The translations under genes were made by a program, and so were the position numbers. Positions 1 through 6,118 of a stretch of 7,540 bases of DNA are shown here, one piece after another. Below the pieces are notes generated by a model, which ran no database searches, was not told the DNA's origin, and saw nothing but the letters and a program-made list of their open reading frames with translations. Positions within the stretch are counted from its first letter, which is position 1. Each line of letters starts with the position of its first letter. The DNA comes from Chthoniobacterales bacterium (GTDB lineage: Bacteria; Verrucomicrobiota; Verrucomicrobiia; Chthoniobacterales; UBA10450). Location of the stretch: the NCBI GenBank assembly GCA_025980625.1, contig JAICXG010000138.1, positions 1 to 7,540 of the forward strand. The letters run 5' to 3'.

Positions 1-1
1 C

Positions 2-1717
2 CTGATCAAGATTGAGCACACCTACATCACTCCCACCGAAACTCACAACCCGATCGAGATGTCGGGCACGATCGCGGCGTTTGCGGGCGACTCGAAGCTG
101 ACGGTGTGGGACGCGACCCAATTCGTGAAAGGCGCGCAAAGCATCCTCGCCCGCACCTATGGCCTCGAGGAGGAAAACGTCGAGGTGATCGATCCGTTTG
201 TCGGCGGCGCGTTTGGCTGCAAAGGTGCGGTCTGGCCGCACGAATTGCTCGCCACGATGGCGGCCAAGGTCGTTAGGCGACCGGTCAAGTTTTACGTCCC
301 GCGCAGGGAAATGTTCACCTCTACCGGCCACCGCACGCCGACCCGGCAGACGATCGCACTCGCCGCGGCGAGGGACGGCAAGCTCCAGGCGATGCGCCAT
401 CTCACTGAGACGCTGACTTCGCCGGTCGGGGATTGGACGGAATCATGCGGCGCGCGTTCGACCGGCGTGATGTACGCAAGCCCGGCGATCAAGATCGAAG
501 AGAACAGCTATCCAGTGAACGTCGCTACCCCGACCTTCATGCGCGCGCCGGGTGAATGTCCGGGCACTTACGCGCTCGAATGCGCGATGGATGAGCTGGC
601 CGTCGCGCTCAAAGTGGACCCGGTGGACTTGCGTCTAACGAATCACGCTGCGGAGCACCCGATCAAGGGAAAGCCGTTCAGCGCCAAGCATCTCAAAGAA
701 GCCTATTCGTTAGGCGCGGAAAAGTTCGGTTGGTCAAAGCGCAACCCGCAGCCCGGCTCGATGCGGGACGGCAATCTCCAGGTGGGCTGGGGGATGGCGA
801 GCGCAACCTATCCGGCGCACAAAATGAAAGCGGCCGCCAAAGCCATCCTGCAGGCCGACGGCCGGGCCACCGTACAATGCGCGACGCACGATCTCGGGAC
901 CGGCGCCTACACCGCGTTCACACAGATTTCGTCCGAGCAGCTCGGCGTGCCGTTTGAGAAAGTGACCTTCGAGCTTGGCAATTCAAAATATCCCTTCGGT
1001 CCCGTCGCCGGCGGCTCGAATTCCACCGCCACCGTCGGCACAGCGATCAGTCGCGTCGCCGGTTTGTTGCACAAGGCGCTCGCCGAACTGGCGGTGCAAG
1101 ATCCGCAATCGCCGCTCCACGGACTTTCGCCTAACGACATCACAATGACCGAGCCGGGACGGATCGGGTTAAAACAAGACAAAACGAAATCCGACCGCTA
1201 CACCGATATCCTGCGCCGCGCGGGCAAGGATTCGATCACGGTTGAAAGCGAATTGCCGGACGGCGAGGAGGAGCACAAGCAGGCGTTTCAATCCTGGGGC
1301 GCGCATTTCTGCGAAGTAAAAATCGACCCGCTGCTCCCGCGCGTGCAGGTGACGCGGGTCGTGAGCGTGATCAATTGCGGACGCGTCGTGACTTATAAAC
1401 CGGCGCGAAGCCAGATTCTTGGCGGTGTCGTGATGGGGATCGGAATGGCGCTGCTGGAAGCGACCGAATACGATCCGAAGACCGGGCTGCCGGTGAACCC
1501 GAATCTGGCCGAGTATCACGTTGCGACGAACGCCGACGTTGCGAACATCGAAGTGCATTTTGTCGGTGAACCGGATTTCGCTTTCAATCCAGTTGGCTGC
1601 CGTGGGATCGGCGAGATCGGGATCACCGGGATAGCGGCCGCGGTCGCGAACGCGGTTTATCACGCGACTGGAAAACGAATTCGCGATTTGCCGATCACGA
1701 TCGAGAAATTGATTTGA
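2..1717 (+). CDS. PaoC/YagR-type molybdenum-binding subunit, xanthine dehydrogenase family (5' partial)
   Basis: This is the molybdenum-cofactor-binding catalytic subunit of a molybdenum hydroxylase (aldehyde or xanthine oxidoreductase type), which hydroxylates an aldehyde or N-heterocycle and passes electrons to iron-sulfur and FAD subunits. The reading frame is open from base 2 and already within the conserved domain: codons 38-61 read TPTETHNP, matching the family's HNP(M)E motif. An ATG at 59 is therefore internal, and I estimate 150-170 N-terminal residues lie outside the window (571 visible; PaoC is about 730). Visible motifs are GGAFGCKG (203-226), MRAPGECPG (539-565, counterpart of the FRGFGG loop that lines the active site), DLGTGAYTAFTQ (around 890-925), and GIGEIG with the presumed catalytic Glu at 1613-1615. 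MRAPGE and GIGEIG are the forms seen in PaoC/YagR-like proteins rather than eukaryotic XDH. The downstream xdhC- and mocA-type genes suggest a cytosine-dinucleotide cofactor. The substrate cannot be read from the sequence. Confidence 0.93.
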   Translation: MIKIEHTYITPTETHNPIEMSGTIAAFAGDSKLTVWDATQFVKGAQSILARTYGLEEENVEVIDPFVGGAFGCKGAVWPHELLATMAAKVVRRPVKFYVPRREMFTSTGHRTPTRQTIALAAARDGKLQAMRHLTETLTSPVGDWTESCGARSTGVMYASPAIKIEENSYPVNVATPTFMRAPGECPGTYALECAMDELAVALKVDPVDLRLTNHAAEHPIKGKPFSAKHLKEAYSLGAEKFGWSKRNPQPGSMRDGNLQVGWGMASATYPAHKMKAAAKAILQADGRATVQCATHDLGTGAYTAFTQISSEQLGVPFEKVTFELGNSKYPFGPVAGGSNSTATVGTAISRVAGLLHKALAELAVQDPQSPLHGLSPNDITMTEPGRIGLKQDKTKSDRYTDILRRAGKDSITVESELPDGEEEHKQAFQSWGAHFCEVKIDPLLPRVQVTRVVSVINCGRVVTYKPARSQILGGVVMGIGMALLEATEYDPKTGLPVNPNLAEYHVATNADVANIEVHFVGEPDFAFNPVGCRGIGEIGITGIAAAVANAVYHATGKRIRDLPITIEKLI

Positions 1718-1730
1718 TGCGCCCGGCCGT

Positions 1731-1852
1731 CATCCTGAGCGGAGCGCCAGCGAAGTCGAAGGATCTCGTGGAGCAAGCGAGAAGCGCGGCGGTGAGAGAC
1801 GTTAGGCGTCAAGGTGACGCGGCGGGATCCCTCGACTGCGCTCGGGATGATG
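1731..1852. repeat. Inverted pair of REP-like palindromic repeats (BIME-like) in the operon spacer
   Basis: The spacer between the Mo subunit and xdhC holds two copies of a short palindromic sequence facing each other. The left copy (about 1731-1765) begins CATCCTGAGCG and ends AGTCGAAGGATC. The right copy (about 1824-1852), read on the minus strand, begins CATCCCGAGCG and ends AGTCGAGGGATC. Each arm can fold alone (ATCCT with AGGAT; ATCCC with GGGAT), and the arms can also pair with each other around a loop of about 58 nt. The left arm has an extra stretch of roughly 10 nt in its middle. Paired palindromes of this kind resemble REP/BIME elements, which often sit between genes of an operon, where they can stabilise upstream mRNA or attenuate downstream expression. 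The right arm ends at the xdhC ribosome binding site. The exact family is not identified. Confidence 0.75.
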
Positions 1853-1855
1853 GAG
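1852..1855 (+). promoter_or_regulatory. Ribosome binding site of xdhC
   Basis: GGAG lies 7 nt before the ATG at 1863. It supports that start, and it abuts the right arm of the REP-like repeat, so folding of that arm could affect access to it. Confidence 0.6.
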
Positions 1856-1862
1856 AAAGAAG

Positions 1863-2762
1863 ATGAAAGAGATTCGCGACATCATCGCTGAATTTCAGCG
1901 GTGCCGGGATGAGCCGCTGGCCCTCGCCACGCTCGTTCGGACGCGCGGCTCCAGCTATCGCCGGCCGGGTGCGCGGATGTTGATCGCGGGTGATCGAAAA
2001 ACGGTCGGCGTCCTGAGCGGCGGCTGCCTCGAGGAGGAGGTCGCGATGCAGGCGCAGGAAGTGATCGCGACCGGGGCACCAACTTTGATCACGTTTGACA
2101 CCCGCCTGCGCTATGGCTGCAACGGCGCGATTGAGATTTTTGTCGAGCAATTGCCGCCAGACTTACTCGATGAGATCGCCGCTGCTCTGGCTGCGCGCCG
2201 CGAGTGTCTCGTCGCGACCACCTTCGAGAAATCAGATTCGTTAGGCAGCCGTATCCTTGCGGGGCCAGGGGAGGCGGCGCCGGGCGATTTCGTGCAGACG
2301 ATTCATCCTTCGCTGCAACTTTTTCTCGTCGGTGGCGGGCCGGACAGCGCGCCGCTGCGGAGCCTCGCGGCAATCCTCGGCTGGGACGTCGTTGAACTCG
2401 AGGAAGCGGAAAGTTTGCCTAACGAGCTCGACGAATGGACGGCCGCAGTCGTCAAAACGCACAACTACGGCCGCGATTATGCCGCGCTCGCCAAGTTGCT
2501 CCCGCTGGGTCTGCATTACGTCGCGCTTCTTGGTCCGCGGCGCCGGCGCGATCAACTGCTCCATGCGTTGCACGATGCCGGAGTGACGCGCCGGTCGGAA
2601 CTTTTTGCACCAGCCGGACTCGACCTCGGGGCGGAGTCGCCGGAGGAAATTGCGCTCGCGATTGTCGCGGAAATCCAAACAACCTTCTTCGGCAGCAAAG
2701 CGGAGTCGTTACGCGAACGGAAAGCGCCGATCCATCTCGCGCCGCACCTGGCGCTGGCGTGA
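1863..2762 (+). CDS. xdhC: XdhC/CoxI-family (PaoD-like) molybdenum cofactor insertion protein
   Basis: The product (299 aa) is a cytosolic chaperone that binds molybdenum cofactor, has it modified, and inserts it into the partner hydroxylase; here the partner is presumably the subunit encoded just upstream. The N-terminal XdhC/CoxI domain covers about residues 10-95, with TRGSSYRRPGARM (27-39), SGGCLEEEV (52-60, containing the conserved Cys55) and YGCNGAIEIF (84-93). The C-terminal Rossmann-like domain has LFLVGGGPDSAPL (153-165), VKTHNYGRD (197-205), YVALLGPRRRRDQ (219-231) and GLDLGAESPEEIALAI (242-257), all typical of the family. The usual GAGH motif at the Rossmann loop is GGGP here. The ATG at 1863 has a good RBS. 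The stop overlaps the GTG start of the next gene, so the two are likely translationally coupled. In PaoABC-type systems the equivalent protein (PaoD) serves a cytosine-dinucleotide enzyme. Confidence 0.92.
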   Translation: MKEIRDIIAEFQRCRDEPLALATLVRTRGSSYRRPGARMLIAGDRKTVGVLSGGCLEEEVAMQAQEVIATGAPTLITFDTRLRYGCNGAIEIFVEQLPPDLLDEIAAALAARRECLVATTFEKSDSLGSRILAGPGEAAPGDFVQTIHPSLQLFLVGGGPDSAPLRSLAAILGWDVVELEEAESLPNELDEWTAAVVKTHNYGRDYAALAKLLPLGLHYVALLGPRRRRDQLLHALHDAGVTRRSELFAPAGLDLGAESPEEIALAIVAEIQTTFFGSKAESLRERKAPIHLAPHLALA

Positions 2763-3340
2763 AGGTCGGCGCGGTGGTGCTGGCGGCGGGCGGGTCGAGC
2801 CGGTTCGGGCAGCCAAAGCAACTGCTGGTGTGCGCGGGAGAAACGCTCGTGAGGCGCGCGGCCCGGGCGGCACTGACCGCGCGCGGGCCGGTTGTGGTCG
2901 TGGTCGGCCGCGATGGGAAAGAGATTGCGGAGGAGTTGCTCGGGTTACCGGTGACGGTGGTGCCTAACGACAACTGGGAACGAGGGATCGGAAGTTCACT
3001 GCGCTGCGGAATGGAAGCGCTGCCGGAGTGCGACGCGGTCGTGGTCCTGACCTGCGATCAACCGAGGGTTGATGGCGCCGCGATTCAGCGCCTCATCCAG
3101 ATGCATGAGAAAACGCGCAATCTGATTGTGGCTTCCGCTTATGCGGGGACAATCGGGGTGCCGGCATTGTTTGCCGGCGGCATTTTCGACGAGTTACGTC
3201 GCTTGCCCGACGACCAAGGGGCAAAGCCGATCATCGCGGCGCAACCGGAGCGGGTCGCGACGATTGATTTCCCGGAGGGCGCAATCGACATCGACAACGC
3301 GAAAGATTGGGAAAACTTTTGCCGGACGCCTAACGCCTAA
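2759..3340 (+). CDS. mocA: MocA-type molybdopterin cytidylyltransferase
   Basis: The product (193 aa) belongs to the MobA-like NTP-transferase family and probably joins CMP from CTP to molybdopterin, giving the dinucleotide cofactor. The N-terminal nucleotide loop is LAAGGSSRFGQPKQLL (residues 8-23). AAG at this point fits the MocA (CTP) type rather than the LAGG of MobA (GTP). NDNWERGIGSSL (70-81) follows, then LTCDQP (97-102, with the presumed Mg-binding Asp100), GVPALF (123-128), DDQGAKPII (141-149) and the closing DID (157-159). The start is taken as the GTG at 2759, which overlaps the xdhC stop as GTGA and places the nucleotide loop at the expected distance. The frame is open further upstream, to 2435, but that stretch overlaps xdhC and has no family similarity. 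Length matches E. coli MocA (about 192 aa). The gene's last codons and stop lie in a tandem pair of an iterated 8-mer. CTP specificity is inferred from the loop and context. Confidence 0.88.
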   Translation: MKVGAVVLAAGGSSRFGQPKQLLVCAGETLVRRAARAALTARGPVVVVVGRDGKEIAEELLGLPVTVVPNDNWERGIGSSLRCGMEALPECDAVVVLTCDQPRVDGAAIQRLIQMHEKTRNLIVASAYAGTIGVPALFAGGIFDELRRLPDDQGAKPIIAAQPERVATIDFPEGAIDIDNAKDWENFCRTPNA

Positions 3341-3342
3341 CG
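3328..3342. repeat. Tandem overlapping pair of the iterated 8-mer at the mocA stop codon
   Basis: GCCTAACGCCTAACG contains two copies of GCCTAACG sharing one G. The first encodes part of the final Thr-Pro-Asn-Ala of mocA, and the TAA stop (3338-3340) lies inside the second. It sits just before the 23-bp gap between the converging mocA and PBP genes. That gap has no classical terminator with a T-tract. Confidence 0.7.
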
Positions 3343-3363
3343 AATCGGCGCGGTCGAGCCGGC

Positions 3364-5556
3364 TCAGTGCTTCCCGCCGCCGAAGAAACGCCTGAAGGAT
3401 TGGAAGATGCTTCGCGGCACTTCCTTGATCTTTTGCTTCACGTCTTCGACGCGGCGACCGAGCAAGGTCGGGCTGCCGCTGTGCACCTGGCAAAGATGGC
3501 GCGGGATTTTGTCGACCGGCAGATCGATGGTGTAAGCCGTGCCCGCAGCGACGCAGCCGCTCGTCGCAACCGCGTTTGAGATCGAGCAGACGGTCGCTTC
3601 CTGCAGGGGCATGGGCGCACGCAACCTTTCCGGCGGATAACGCGCGGCCGACTTCATCATCACCTGAGTCCAAACGGGGAGCGCGAGGGCGGCGCCGTAG
3701 CCGTGCGGAATGATTGTGGTCGGCTGGTCGAAGCCGACCCAGACGCCGCAGGTGATCGTGCTGGTGAAGCCAACGAACCAAGCGTCTTTGAAATCGTTGG
3801 TCGTGCCGGTTTTGCCGGCGGCGGGAAGATCAAAGCCTAACGATCGTGAACTGGCGGCGGTGCCTTTGGTCAGCACCTGCTCCATCAGCTCGGTCGTCAT
3901 CCAGGTCGCGCCGGGATCGAGCACCGGGAGAGTGAGGTGCCCGGCGCGATAAATTGGTCGGTGATCCGGGTCGTCGATCCGCTCGATGATGTAGGCCTGT
4001 TTGCGGACGCCATTGTTAGGGAAAACGGTGTAGGCGTCGGTCAGATCCTTGAGGTCGGTTTCGAAGGAGCCGATGTAAATCGCGGCGCCGTTTGGAATGT
4101 CGTTCCCGAGCCCGAGAGTGGCGGCGGTCTTGCGCGTGTCATCAATACCGGCGAACTCGCCGACGCGCACACTCATGGTATTGCGGGAGTGAATGAGCCC
4201 GTAGGAAACGGTTTGGATGCCGGTGTAGCGGTCGTCGGAATTGGCCGGCGACCAATTGCCGGCGCCATGTACTTCGCCGGGCTGGAGCGGACCGTCGCTC
4301 ACCGCCGCGCCCGGTAATAATCCATGGGTAAAGGCGAGTGTGTAAACGAAAGGCTTAAAGGCCGAGCCGACCTGGCGATTGGCCGGCGCGAGCGCGCGAT
4401 TGAATTTACTCTGCGCATAATCGCGCCCGCCGACGAGCGCGCGGATCCCGCCGCTGTTGTTGTCGATCGCGACGAGCGCACCCTCGAGATAAGGCATGGC
4501 GTTATCCTGCCCGTCGGGCGGCGGGCGATACTGTGCTTTGACGGGATGATGAAAGCCCGGCTGGTGCTCGATTCTGGTGAGCTGTCTTTCGAGCGCGTCG
4601 GTCGCCGCCTTCTGCACGACCGGATCGAGCGTGGTGTAAATAAAGAGACCGCCATTATCGATCTGGTCCTGGGTGAGCATCATGTTGAGATCGCGTTGCA
4701 CCGCGTCCATCGCGTAGTTCTCCTGGATGAGCGGGAGGCGCTGCGGATGCGAAGTGATCTTCTCGCGCTTTGCCTGCTGGACTTGGGCGAGGGAAATCTC
4801 GTGCAGCTCGCGCATCCGATCGAGCACCGCGTCGCGTTGCGTTTTTGCGCCCTCAGGATTTTTCAGAGGCGAGTAACGATTCGGGCTGCGGATCAGCCCA
4901 GCGAGCATCGCCGCCTCCGCCAGGTCGAGCTTCGACGCGCTCTTGCCGAAGTACGATTGGGAAGCTGTTTCCACTCCATAACAACCGGAGCCGAAATAAA
5001 TCCGGTTCACATAAAGCTCGAGGATTTGCTCTTTGCTCAGTTCGCGCTCGATACGGAGGGCGACCATTGCCTCGAGCACCTTGCGGTTAAGGGTGCGGCC
5101 GCCTAACGGCAGGCTGTTGCGCGCGAGTTGCTGGGTAATGCTGCTCGCTCCTTCCTTAACCGATCCGCTCGTGATGTCGCGATAAGCCGCGCGCAACACG
5201 CCCCGCCAGTCGATCCCGCCATGTTCGTAGAAGCGGGTGTCCTCGCGCGCGAGCAGCGCCTTGACGAAGAGGGGGGAGACTTTGTTGAGCGGGACCTTGA
5301 GTCGATTCGCGCCCGCAAGGCGGCTGTAGATTTTGCCGTCGACATCGAAGACCGTGTTGCGCTCGGGCATCGTGCCGAGGCGCTTCAGGTCAAAGGTTTG
5401 CGACCAGACGGCATAGAACGAAAGCACGGCAATCGCGGCCGCGACCGGCAGCGCGACGAAGAAAAAACCGATGATCCAGCGCCAGCCGCGCCGGCGGTGC
5501 TTTTGCCTTTTGTTAGGCGTGGCGGATTTCCGGCGCGTGCGCGTGAAGAGCTTCAT
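3364..5556 (-). CDS. Class A penicillin-binding protein (PBP1A-type bifunctional peptidoglycan synthase)
   Basis: The product (730 aa) polymerises lipid II into glycan strands and cross-links their peptides in the periplasm, anchored in the inner membrane. A basic cytosolic N-terminus (residues 1-26) precedes one membrane helix (27-51). The GT51 glycosyltransferase domain (about 75-250) shows AREDTRFYEHGGID (103-116, catalytic Glu105), GASSITQQLARN (136-147), RKVLE (158-162), ILELYVNRIYFG (178-189) and LAGLIRSPNRYSP (218-230). The transpeptidase domain (about 355-640) has the SxxK motif SAFK (398-401, nucleophile Ser398), SRN (457-459) and KTGT (582-585). A tail of about 90 residues follows, with Cys657, Cys668 and Cys689. 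All catalytic motifs are intact, so it should be active. The ATG at 5556 precedes the basic stretch, but no clear Shine-Dalgarno is seen. It lies downstream of the glutaredoxin-like gene on the same strand, about 90 bp away, and converges with mocA. Two copies of the iterated 8-mer fall inside it. Confidence 0.95.
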   Translation of the reverse strand: MKLFTRTRRKSATPNKRQKHRRRGWRWIIGFFFVALPVAAAIAVLSFYAVWSQTFDLKRLGTMPERNTVFDVDGKIYSRLAGANRLKVPLNKVSPLFVKALLAREDTRFYEHGGIDWRGVLRAAYRDITSGSVKEGASSITQQLARNSLPLGGRTLNRKVLEAMVALRIERELSKEQILELYVNRIYFGSGCYGVETASQSYFGKSASKLDLAEAAMLAGLIRSPNRYSPLKNPEGAKTQRDAVLDRMRELHEISLAQVQQAKREKITSHPQRLPLIQENYAMDAVQRDLNMMLTQDQIDNGGLFIYTTLDPVVQKAATDALERQLTRIEHQPGFHHPVKAQYRPPPDGQDNAMPYLEGALVAIDNNSGGIRALVGGRDYAQSKFNRALAPANRQVGSAFKPFVYTLAFTHGLLPGAAVSDGPLQPGEVHGAGNWSPANSDDRYTGIQTVSYGLIHSRNTMSVRVGEFAGIDDTRKTAATLGLGNDIPNGAAIYIGSFETDLKDLTDAYTVFPNNGVRKQAYIIERIDDPDHRPIYRAGHLTLPVLDPGATWMTTELMEQVLTKGTAASSRSLGFDLPAAGKTGTTNDFKDAWFVGFTSTITCGVWVGFDQPTTIIPHGYGAALALPVWTQVMMKSAARYPPERLRAPMPLQEATVCSISNAVATSGCVAAGTAYTIDLPVDKIPRHLCQVHSGSPTLLGRRVEDVKQKIKEVPRSIFQSFRRFFGGGKH

Positions 5557-5570
5557 CGTTGAAGCGTTGA

Positions 5571-5583
5571 ACTCTTAAAGAGT
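5571..5583. promoter_or_regulatory. 13-bp dyad upstream of the PBP gene (candidate operator)
   Basis: ACTCTT-A-AAGAGT is a perfect 6-bp inverted repeat around one central base, ending 15 bp upstream of the PBP start. On the minus strand it contains TTTAAG, which could overlap a -10 element. Symmetry and position suggest an operator or promoter element, but no regulator is identified and a 6+6 dyad can arise by chance. Confidence 0.3.
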
Positions 5584-5629
5584 CGGAGCGGCAAAGCAAA
5601 AGCAAACCCGCTTCAACCCTTCATCCCCT

Positions 5630-5645
5630 CAGCGCCGCAACGCTG
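5630..5645 (-). terminator. Small hairpin just after the glutaredoxin-like stop (weak terminator candidate)
   Basis: CAGCG and CGCTG form a 5-bp stem around a 6-nt loop, immediately downstream of the stop codon on the minus strand. No T-tract follows, so it may be a weak terminator, an mRNA 3'-end stabiliser or chance. If read through, the PBP gene could be cotranscribed. Confidence 0.25.
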
Positions 5646-5981
5646 CTAAAAGCGGAGCTTCACCGGCTCGCCATGCTGCTCGTTCGCGCACGGGGCGTTG
5701 ATGGGCACGCCGGCTTCCGCCTCATTCGGCTGAACCAGCTTTTGCTCGATCAGGTAGCGCTCGATTTCTTCGCCGCTTACATCCGCGAGCATCTCGCCGT
5801 TGATTTCGATGCAGGGCGAGAGCGGCTGACCGCTCTTGGTTTCCATCTCCCAACGAAACGCGGGGTTCTGAATGATATCCTTTTCGGTGTAGGGAAGATC
5901 ATATTTCGCGAGCACGGCGCGCACGCCGCCGCTCCAGCCGCAATGGGTTTTCAAATAGGCGGTAATTTGTGGCTTTTCCAT
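5646..5981 (-). CDS. Glutaredoxin-like thioredoxin-fold protein with CGWS active site
   Basis: The product (111 aa) has the glutaredoxin fold plan: a first strand ITAYLKT, then the redox motif CGWS (residues 14-17), the Ser-cis-Pro loop LSPCIEING (54-62) in place of the usual TVP, and the DVSGEEI segment (67-73) where glutathione-binding proteins carry GGxD. Such proteins reduce or glutathionylate disulfides, and monothiol CGFS members carry iron-sulfur clusters. With one Cys in the motif, this one would act by a monothiol mechanism or use Cys57 or Cys98 as partner. A tail of about 29 residues (83-111), with Cys98, extends past the fold. The start is taken as the ATG at 5981, just before the first strand. 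An open extension to 6161 runs antisense into the ABC gene and has no family similarity. No clear Shine-Dalgarno precedes the start. It is divergent from the ABC ATPase gene. Substrate is unknown. Confidence 0.8.
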   Translation of the reverse strand: MEKPQITAYLKTHCGWSGGVRAVLAKYDLPYTEKDIIQNPAFRWEMETKSGQPLSPCIEINGEMLADVSGEEIERYLIEQKLVQPNEAEAGVPINAPCANEQHGEPVKLRF

Positions 5982-6111
5982 CGGGGAAAAGTAGCACTGA
6001 GCGGCGGATGAGCCACCGATTTTGCTAGAGTTGCTCTCGCACAAGAAAAGCTGAGGGCTTGCCTTTTGCGTTCGCGTGCGCGGCGGAGACTTCCCAGTAT
6101 CGTGCATCTCG
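5982..6111. promoter_or_regulatory. Divergent intergenic region, presumed to hold both promoters
   Basis: This 130-bp region separates the outward-facing glutaredoxin-like and ABC ATPase genes, so both promoters should lie here. It is locally more AT-rich around 6015-6070. I see no convincing -35/-10 pair on either strand. AGAG-TTG-CTCT near 6027-6037 is a short inverted repeat that might be an operator. GGAG at 6085-6088 lies too far (23 nt) from the ATG at 6112 to be its ribosome binding site. Confidence 0.4.
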
Positions 6112-6118
6112 ATGCACG
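6101..6118 (+). promoter_or_regulatory. 7-bp hairpin enclosing the ABC ATPase start codon
   Basis: CGTGCAT-CTCG-ATGCACG is a perfect 7-bp inverted repeat with a 4-nt loop. The ATG at 6112-6114 is the first half of the 3' arm. In mRNA the hairpin would sequester the start codon. As DNA it could be an operator. Alternatively, translation may begin at the in-frame GTG at 6076. Confidence 0.5.

Noticed and set aside
1169..1663. A 164-codon antisense frame inside the Mo-subunit gene
   Set aside because: It is a shadow of the strongly supported coding frame and has no recognisable motifs.
1809..2150. Small minus-strand frame ending in a SSRAQSRDPAASP-like peptide
   Set aside because: This peptide is the translation of the REP-like repeat and recurs as a spurious protein end in many genomes. 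The rest is antisense to xdhC.
2435..2758. Upstream extension of the mocA frame, which would give a 301-residue protein
   Set aside because: It overlaps xdhC in another frame and has a low-complexity Arg/Ala-rich translation. The GTG at 2759 gives the normal family length and a coupled start.
4324..5106. A long open frame (260 codons) on the plus strand, antisense to the PBP gene
   Set aside because: It lies fully inside a gene with intact catalytic motifs, its translation resembles no protein family, and GC-rich genes often leave the antisense frame open.
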